A stretch of 64,000 nucleotides of DNA from Channallabes apus. Lineage: Eukaryota > Chordata > Actinopteri > Siluriformes > Clariidae. This document shows positions 58,853 to 64,000 of the stretch, piece after piece. Positions within the stretch are counted from its first letter, which is position 1. Each line of letters starts with the position of its first letter. The DNA is taken from assembly GCA_030522415.1 (NCBI GenBank), contig CM060108.1, positions 39,001,756 through 39,065,755 of the forward strand, written 5' to 3'. Under the pieces are notes generated by a model that saw only the letters and a list, made by a program, of their open reading frames with translations, was not told the origin of the DNA and ran no database searches. The position numbers were made by a program, and so were the translations under genes.

Positions 58853-59150
58853 TATTCTATACCTGTATTTAGGGTCGCAGGGACCTGGAGCCCCAGGAGA
58901 CTCTGGGCACGAGGCAGGGTACACCCTGGACAGCGTGCCAATCCATCGCAGAGCACACACACTATGGTCAATTTGGGAACGCCAATTAGCCTAATCTGCA
59001 TGTCTTTGGACTGTGGGAGGAAACCGGAGTACCCGGAGGAAACCCACCAAGCACAGGGAGAACATGCAAACTCCATGCACACAGAGACGGGAATCGAGCC
59101 TGGCCGGGAATCGAACCCGGACCCTGGGTGCAAGGTGACAGCGCAAAGGA
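58853..59150 (-). mobile_element. tRNA-derived SINE in unit 3
   Basis: Paralogue of 51000-51343 with a short CA stretch (58952-58961). Confidence 0.85.
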
Positions 59151-59843
59151 GACAGAGAAAAGAGAGGGACACAAATAAAAATTAAAAAAGCTGCTGTCAC
59201 CACAGCTCAAAAAACATACTAGGTTTGACATTAATGCACATTCTAATAATAGTCCAATGTCTAATTTTCCATTCCTGTCCAAACTGTTTTAAGAAGTGCT
59301 CACCAGCAATAGCTTGAGCCTTACCAATCAGATCTCCCACTGAGACGGATGTACAAAAAGTTAATAAAATTATTTTTGTTTCATGCTGGTGCTTCTATTG
59401 GAATTCCTAGTTTGGTTCCATTTGAATTTTTATCTTCCTGGAAGATTTTTTCCTTCAGCCCTTGTTGCACAAGATATCCTTAAGGGTCACCCTTATTCAC
59501 ACCTTTGAACTCCAGCTATGTACATCCACCTGCCCAGACCATACAGACGATACAGATTTATCTCAGCATGAGGTACAATACATCTCTTCATCCGATAATT
59601 AACTGTATGCACTTATGATCTAATATAATGGATGGGCTCCAGTTAGGTTAATTTAAAATGATAAAATGACCTGTACTCTGATTTTAAAATCTGTTGCCTA
59701 TTATTAGCAATTGTGCAGAACCACACTTTCACAACTTTAATTCTGGAATATACCTGTGCCATCAGTACATTCATTAATTCTGCTAACTTCATATTATTGC
59801 CATTTAACCTTGCTGAGCCCAGACCGGACTAACTGAAGCAACC

Positions 59844-60074
59844 CCAGATCCTCCAGAGGATTTTATAGTGGCTGCTATTCATCCCGCCCAGAATCACTTC
59901 ATGTGTTCCCCTTCTTACCCTGATGTGCCCATCACTCTGGAGCAGGGTCAATCTGAAGTCATCAGATCACATGACCTTTTCCCATTGCTCCTAAGCATTT
60001 CATCTCCATTCATGATTTTCTTTTTCTCACCACATTTCTTCAAAAAGTTGAAGGTTCAGCAAAGTCCTTAAATG
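59844..60074 (-). mobile_element. Degenerate Tc1-like fragment, unit 3
   Basis: Paralogue of 39545-39775 and 52035-52265. Confidence 0.5.
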
Positions 60075-60727
60075 TTAAAATAATGTGCTTGGAAGTTCTC
60101 TTTCAAATGTCTCTCATTGTTTTTGCTGCTTGATGTAGGCCAATAATTTTTCAATTCACTACATGTCATGATGTGTGCTGGTGGTGTGTGTGTGTGTTCA
60201 AATACAAATTAATATTTTTATTTGTCACATACTCAACCAAACACAGTATGATATGTTAATTTTTCCGTGTTATTTTCAGTACCTGTAACCTACCGTTTTC
60301 ATGATCAGTTTGGCATTTGAAGTGTCCGCCTGTCCGTGCTGTAAAGAAGTTAAGACTATACTTTCAGGGATCATTTCTATAGTTTCTAACTAGGAAATGT
60401 GATTAGAAAGTGTTATGTCTCCCTATTCACGATGATGAGCTTTGATGTATTCCTCTGAGCGTGAAGCGGATTGTAGCTAATGCTTTTTTGCATGTGTTAT
60501 GATCATTGATGAACGTTCTCTGTCTTTTTGAGGCAGTAGAGGAGGAGTACATGATCAGAGTGATTGTGGATTTATTGTACAAAGAAAGATATTTTAAATG
60601 AGTTATTAAATGCAAGTCATTTCAACTTAGTCAGCTAATCTTGGTAGTTTTAGAAGTGGTTGTTGATAGATAGTTGTATCAAATATTTAAGTCGTTCCCT
60701 TTTTGTACATTTATGGAAAAAGGGTAT

Positions 60728-63656
60728 AGAAATGCAATAGAAATGGGACCATTCTAAAATTAATGATGCATTCAGGAATTTTTATTCTCGATTATATACT
60801 TCTGAGTTCCCAAAGGACCATAGTGCAGTTGAGAATTTCTTGACTCAACTAAATATCCCAACACTGTCCCCTGATTCTAGATTAAGGTTAGAAGAGCCCA
60901 TATCACAAGAGGAAATCAGTTCAGCTATCTCCTCATTGCAATCTGGTAAGTCCCCGGGTCCTGACGGGTTCCCTGCAGAGTTTTTTAAATCATTCTCCTC
61001 ATACCTTGCACCACAACTAGCTTTGGTTCTATCTGAATCTTTCAAGCAAGGTAAGATGCCTGCGTCATTTAATGAGGCTCGCATCACCCTCATAGCAAAG
61101 AAGGATAAGGACCCAACAGAGTGCTCCTCATATAGACCAATCTCTCTTCTTAATGTGGATGTTAAAATCCTTGCTAAAGTCTTGGCTCGTAGATTAGAGA
61201 ATGTTCTACCCTCTATTATATCTGAGGACCAGACCGGTTTTGTTAAAAATCGTTACTCTTACTTTAACATTCGACGCCTTATGGATATCTTGTACACACC
61301 ATCAGAGGAGACCCCTGAGTGTGTCCTTTCTTTGGATGCTGAAAAGGCTTTTGATCGTGTGGAATGGGAGTATTTATTCAGGGCTTTAGAAAAATTTAAT
61401 TTTGGTCCAAGTTTTATCACTTGGGTTAAATTATTATATTCAAGCCCCACTGCCTCAGTTCTGACAAATGCTCAGCAGTCTCAACCATTCAGTCTTCAGC
61501 GGGGAACTCGTCAGGGATGTCCCCTTAGCCCATTGCTCTTTAACCTCGCCATTGAGCCACTAGCAGTTGCATTCCGAAGCTGTAGAGATATATCTGGGAT
61601 TTGGAGGCAGGGAGAAGAACATAAAGTTTCCCTTTATGCGGATGATCTTCTACTTTTTTTATCGAATCCAGTCTCCTCTCTGCCACCTGTGCTGTCATTG
61701 CTCAGGGAATTTAGCTATTTTTCAGGATATAAATTAAATTTGCACAAAAGTGAACTTTTTCTGCTAGATAGTACAGCAGTAACAACTGGTATGCACAATT
61801 TTCCATTCAACATTGTGAAAAATCAGTTTACCTATCTTGGTATTACAATCACAAGGAAACATAAACACCTCTTTAAAGAAAATTTTATTAGGTTGTTGAA
61901 CCAAACAAGAAAGGACTTGGGACGATGGTCACCACTGTCCATGTCCCTGGTGGGCCGCATTAATGCCATTAAAATGAGTATTCTCCCTAAATTTTTATAT
62001 CTCTTTCAGTCTGTACCTGTTTTTATTCCCAAATCTTACTTTGGCGCTTTAGACTCAATTATATCTTCTTACCTTTGGAAAGGTAAACATCCACGATTGA
62101 ATAAGTCCCTACTTCAAAGATCTAAAAGAGACGGTGGCATGGCTCTACCTAATTTTCGTTTCTACTACTGGGCAGCAAACATTCGATCTGTCATCTTTTG
62201 GTCATATTTTCATAACCAACCTAATCGGCCTGCCTGGGTGGAAATGGAGATAAAGTCTGTCAAAAATCTCTCTGTCTCTGCACTCCTTGGATCTGCTCTC
62301 CCCATCCCCTCAATTAAATTAATCAATAACTCAGTAGTGGTGCATACCTTGAGAGTATGGGCTCAGTTCAGAAAGCACAGCGGTCTTCTAGGCTTCTCTC
62401 TGTCCAGTCCTATCGTCTCTAACCATCTCTTCCAGCCTTCTTTACATGACTCAGTGTTTCAGGAATGGTACAATAAGGGCATCAAGCTTTGCAAAGACCT
62501 GTTCGTTGACCATAAGTTTGCATCATTTGAACAGCTTTCCGAGAGGTTTAACCTACCCAATTCTCATTTTTTCAGATATCTGCAAGTAAGACACTTCATT
62601 CGCTCTTTAATACCAAATTTCCCTGAGGCTCCTGCTGCAAACATTCTAGATAACCTCCTCTGTTTGTCTCCGCTGCGTAAAGGCCTAATATCCACTATTT
62701 ATGGTGGATTGATGGCTTCGAGTCACACCCCTCTGTGTAAAATTAAAACTGCTTGGGAGAAGGATTTAAATTTGTCACTATCAGATGATACTTGGAATTC
62801 AGTTCTTAAACTTATCAACTCAACCTCCTTATGTGCCCGCCACTCTTTATTACAGTTTAAGGTTGTACACAGGGCTCATCTCTCCAAACTTAAACTCTCC
62901 CGTTTCTACCCAGACATTGATCCTTGCTGTAATAAATGTAAAAGTGGAGAGGCGTCTCTTATTCATATGTACTGGACATGCCCGAATTTGGAAAAATTCT
63001 GGAGGGATGTTTTTAAGACCCTGTCCTTCATATTGAATTGCAATCTTGAACCAGACCCTCTGATTGCTCTTTTTGGTGTCACTGGAGAAGAGGGTAAGAG
63101 TCTAAGTCCAGCCAAAAAGAGATTGTTATCTTTTGCGACACTCCTGGCCAGGCGTTCTCTTTTATTCAAGTGGAAGGATGCCACGTCACCCACTCACGCC
63201 CAGTGGCTCAGAGATATCATGTCCTGTCTGTCCCTGGAGAAGATTCACTATTCAATTCATTACCCAGACTTTAAATTTCAACAGGTGTGGGGGCCCTTCC
63301 TTCACTTTTTTCATATACATTTATAGTTTGATTCCTGTCTTATTTAATTACTTGTTTGTTTGCTTTCTTTCCCCTTTTTATTCCTCTTTATTTATTTATT
63401 TTTTGCACGTAGAACCAAAAAACTTCCAGCTCCATATTCTTTTTTCTTTTTTGGTTTCTCTCAATGCCTGGCGTTTAGCCTTTCATATGCTTGTAAAACT
63501 GGCTTGGAGTCGGGGAGGGACGGGGTGGGAGCTATAGGGTTTATAAGGGGATTATAAAACCTGCATTAAAATATTACATGTTTACCCTGTTTTATCCCTG
63601 TTAAAATCAATAAAAATATTGTTGAAAAAAAAAAAAAAAGAAATGCAATAGAAATG
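60728..63656 (+). mobile_element. L1-type LINE, 5'-truncated, with 18-bp target duplication
   Basis: Element 60746-63638 ends 'aataaaaatattgttg' plus a poly(A) run. The 18-bp duplication 'agaaatgcaatagaaatg' is identical at 60728-60745 and 63639-63656. This is a textbook target-primed insertion and is absent from units 2 and 3. Confidence 0.93.
60747..63326 (+). CDS. L1 ORF2 fragment: reverse transcriptase and C-terminal zinc domain
   Basis: About 859 codons open from the truncation point to TAG 63324-63326. ORF1 and the endonuclease are missing. The reverse transcriptase shows 'GKSPGPDGFPAEFFK', 'SYRPISLLNVDVKILAKVLA', 'SLDAEKAFDRVEWEYL', 'RGTRQGCPLSPLLFNLAIEP' and the catalytic 'SLYADDLLLFL'. 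Near the C terminus 'CCNKCKSGEASLIHMYWTC' is the Cys/His motif typical of L1 ORF2. There are no stops or frameshifts, in keeping with a young insertion. With no start region it is probably not expressed as a working enzyme. Confidence 0.92.
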   Translation, partial: DHSKINDAFRNFYSRLYTSEFPKDHSAVENFLTQLNIPTLSPDSRLRLEEPISQEEISSAISSLQSGKSPGPDGFPAEFFKSFSSYLAPQLALVLSESFKQGKMPASFNEARITLIAKKDKDPTECSSYRPISLLNVDVKILAKVLARRLENVLPSIISEDQTGFVKNRYSYFNIRRLMDILYTPSEETPECVLSLDAEKAFDRVEWEYLFRALEKFNFGPSFITWVKLLYSSPTASVLTNAQQSQPFSLQRGTRQGCPLSPLLFNLAIEPLAVAFRSCRDISGIWRQGEEHKVSLYADDLLLFLSNPVSSLPPVLSLLREFSYFSGYKLNLHKSELFLLDSTAVTTGMHNFPFNIVKNQFTYLGITITRKHKHLFKENFIRLLNQTRKDLGRWSPLSMSLVGRINAIKMSILPKFLYLFQSVPVFIPKSYFGALDSIISSYLWKGKHPRLNKSLLQRSKRDGGMALPNFRFYYWAANIRSVIFWSYFHNQPNRPAWVEMEIKSVKNLSVSALLGSALPIPSIKLINNSVVVHTLRVWAQFRKHSGLLGFSLSSPIVSNHLFQPSLHDSVFQEWYNKGIKLCKDLFVDHKFASFEQLSERFNLPNSHFFRYLQVRHFIRSLIPNFPEAPAANILDNLLCLSPLRKGLISTIYGGLMASSHTPLCKIKTAWEKDLNLSLSDDTWNSVLKLINSTSLCARHSLLQFKVVHRAHLSKLKLSRFYPDIDPCCNKCKSGEASLIHMYWTCPNLEKFWRDVFKTLSFILNCNLEPDPLIALFGVTGEEGKSLSPAKKRLLSFATLLARRSLLFKWKDATSPTHAQWLRDIMSCLSLEKIHYSIHYPDFKFQQVWGPFLHFFHIHL

Positions 63657-64000
63657 TTTACTTTGCTGATTTTAAATTAACCGAACAGAAAATATTAATT
63701 TCGTATTATAAATTAAAGTTATGTAAACACACTCTTCCATAGTTATTGAGAAATGCGGAACCTTCTATACAGCTCACTGTTTTTCCCCCGAGTGATTTTT
63801 ATGTAACACATGAATGAGTACAGAAGTATGGCGGTTTGTACAGAAATTTCCGTAAGTTTTTTGTTAACTTTGAAATGGGTTCTCTTTTCAGATCCTTAGC
63901 GCAGTTCTACCATGTATCTACCATACATCTGTTACATTTATTTTAAATTTAGCTTTTTTACTGAGTTAATTATTGTGGAAAAATATTTAATATATTATTT

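Larger units (their letters stand above)
52455..60257. repeat. Tandem unit 3
   Basis: 7.8 kb. It shares 52455-53970 and 55190-55937 with the others. It has lost the part matching 33790-36118 of unit 1 (both ITIM-like microexons) and holds instead a dispersed-repeat segment (53970-55190) and a Rex1-like LINE. Confidence 0.9.
60258..64000. repeat. Tandem unit 4 (cut by window end)
   Basis: Begins with the same 'ccgtgttattttcagtacct' block. After 470 bp it is split by the L1 insertion and resumes at 63639-64000. Confidence 0.9.

Overview
The window is vertebrate nuclear DNA, almost certainly from a ray-finned fish and possibly a catfish-like otophysan. It is AT-rich, has spliced genes, and is packed with teleost-type transposons: L2, L1, RTE and Rex1-like LINEs, Tc1/mariner, hAT and Harbinger elements, a small Ty3-type LTR element and tRNA-derived SINEs. 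Nothing bacterial or viral was seen. No new enzymatic or defence system was found. The most useful results are one spliced host gene that simple ORF calling misses, and a tandem array of large repeated units that acts as a set of paired empty and occupied insertion sites.

Left part (1-13.4 kb). A Tc1 relic, a possible last exon with a polyA signal (about 750-1240), a 5'-truncated L2, a short hAT-type MITE, a roughly 500-bp minisatellite and a complete 1.97-kb LTR element (5936-7905). The LTR element has near-identical LTRs, and its single ORF fuses a Gag-like start to an integrase-type end. SINEs and a second truncated L2 follow.

Host gene (13.4-21.3 kb, minus strand). Nine small exons with good splice sites and matching intron phases encode an approximately 396-residue protein of the ERICH6/FAM194 family. 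Recognisable pieces are a short Glu-rich N terminus, a CEFCG motif, an FCC..Y motif, YPSGNLAI, CYHSNG and a PFKPIYLSLN segment. A CRE-like palindrome lies just upstream of the start codon. Intron 2 has taken up two SINEs, a 1.6-kb Tc1 element and a hAT element.

Middle part (21.3-31.3 kb). hAT, LINE and SINE fragments, and a roughly 720-bp duplication of ERICH6-like exon 3 with its flanks at 27.0-27.75 kb. The duplicate lacks the SINE and Tc1, so it shows the pre-insertion site.

Right part (31.3-64 kb). At least four head-to-tail copies of one large unit start near 31305, 39954, 52455 and 60258. They differ mainly by private insertions and deletions: a Tc1 in unit 1, a near-full-length L2 in unit 2, a Rex1-like LINE with a nested hAT in unit 3, and an L1 with an 18-bp target duplication in unit 4. 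On the minus strand the units keep short splice-flanked open segments, one with an ITIM-like tyrosine motif. These may be remains of a duplicated immune-receptor gene, but that is tentative.
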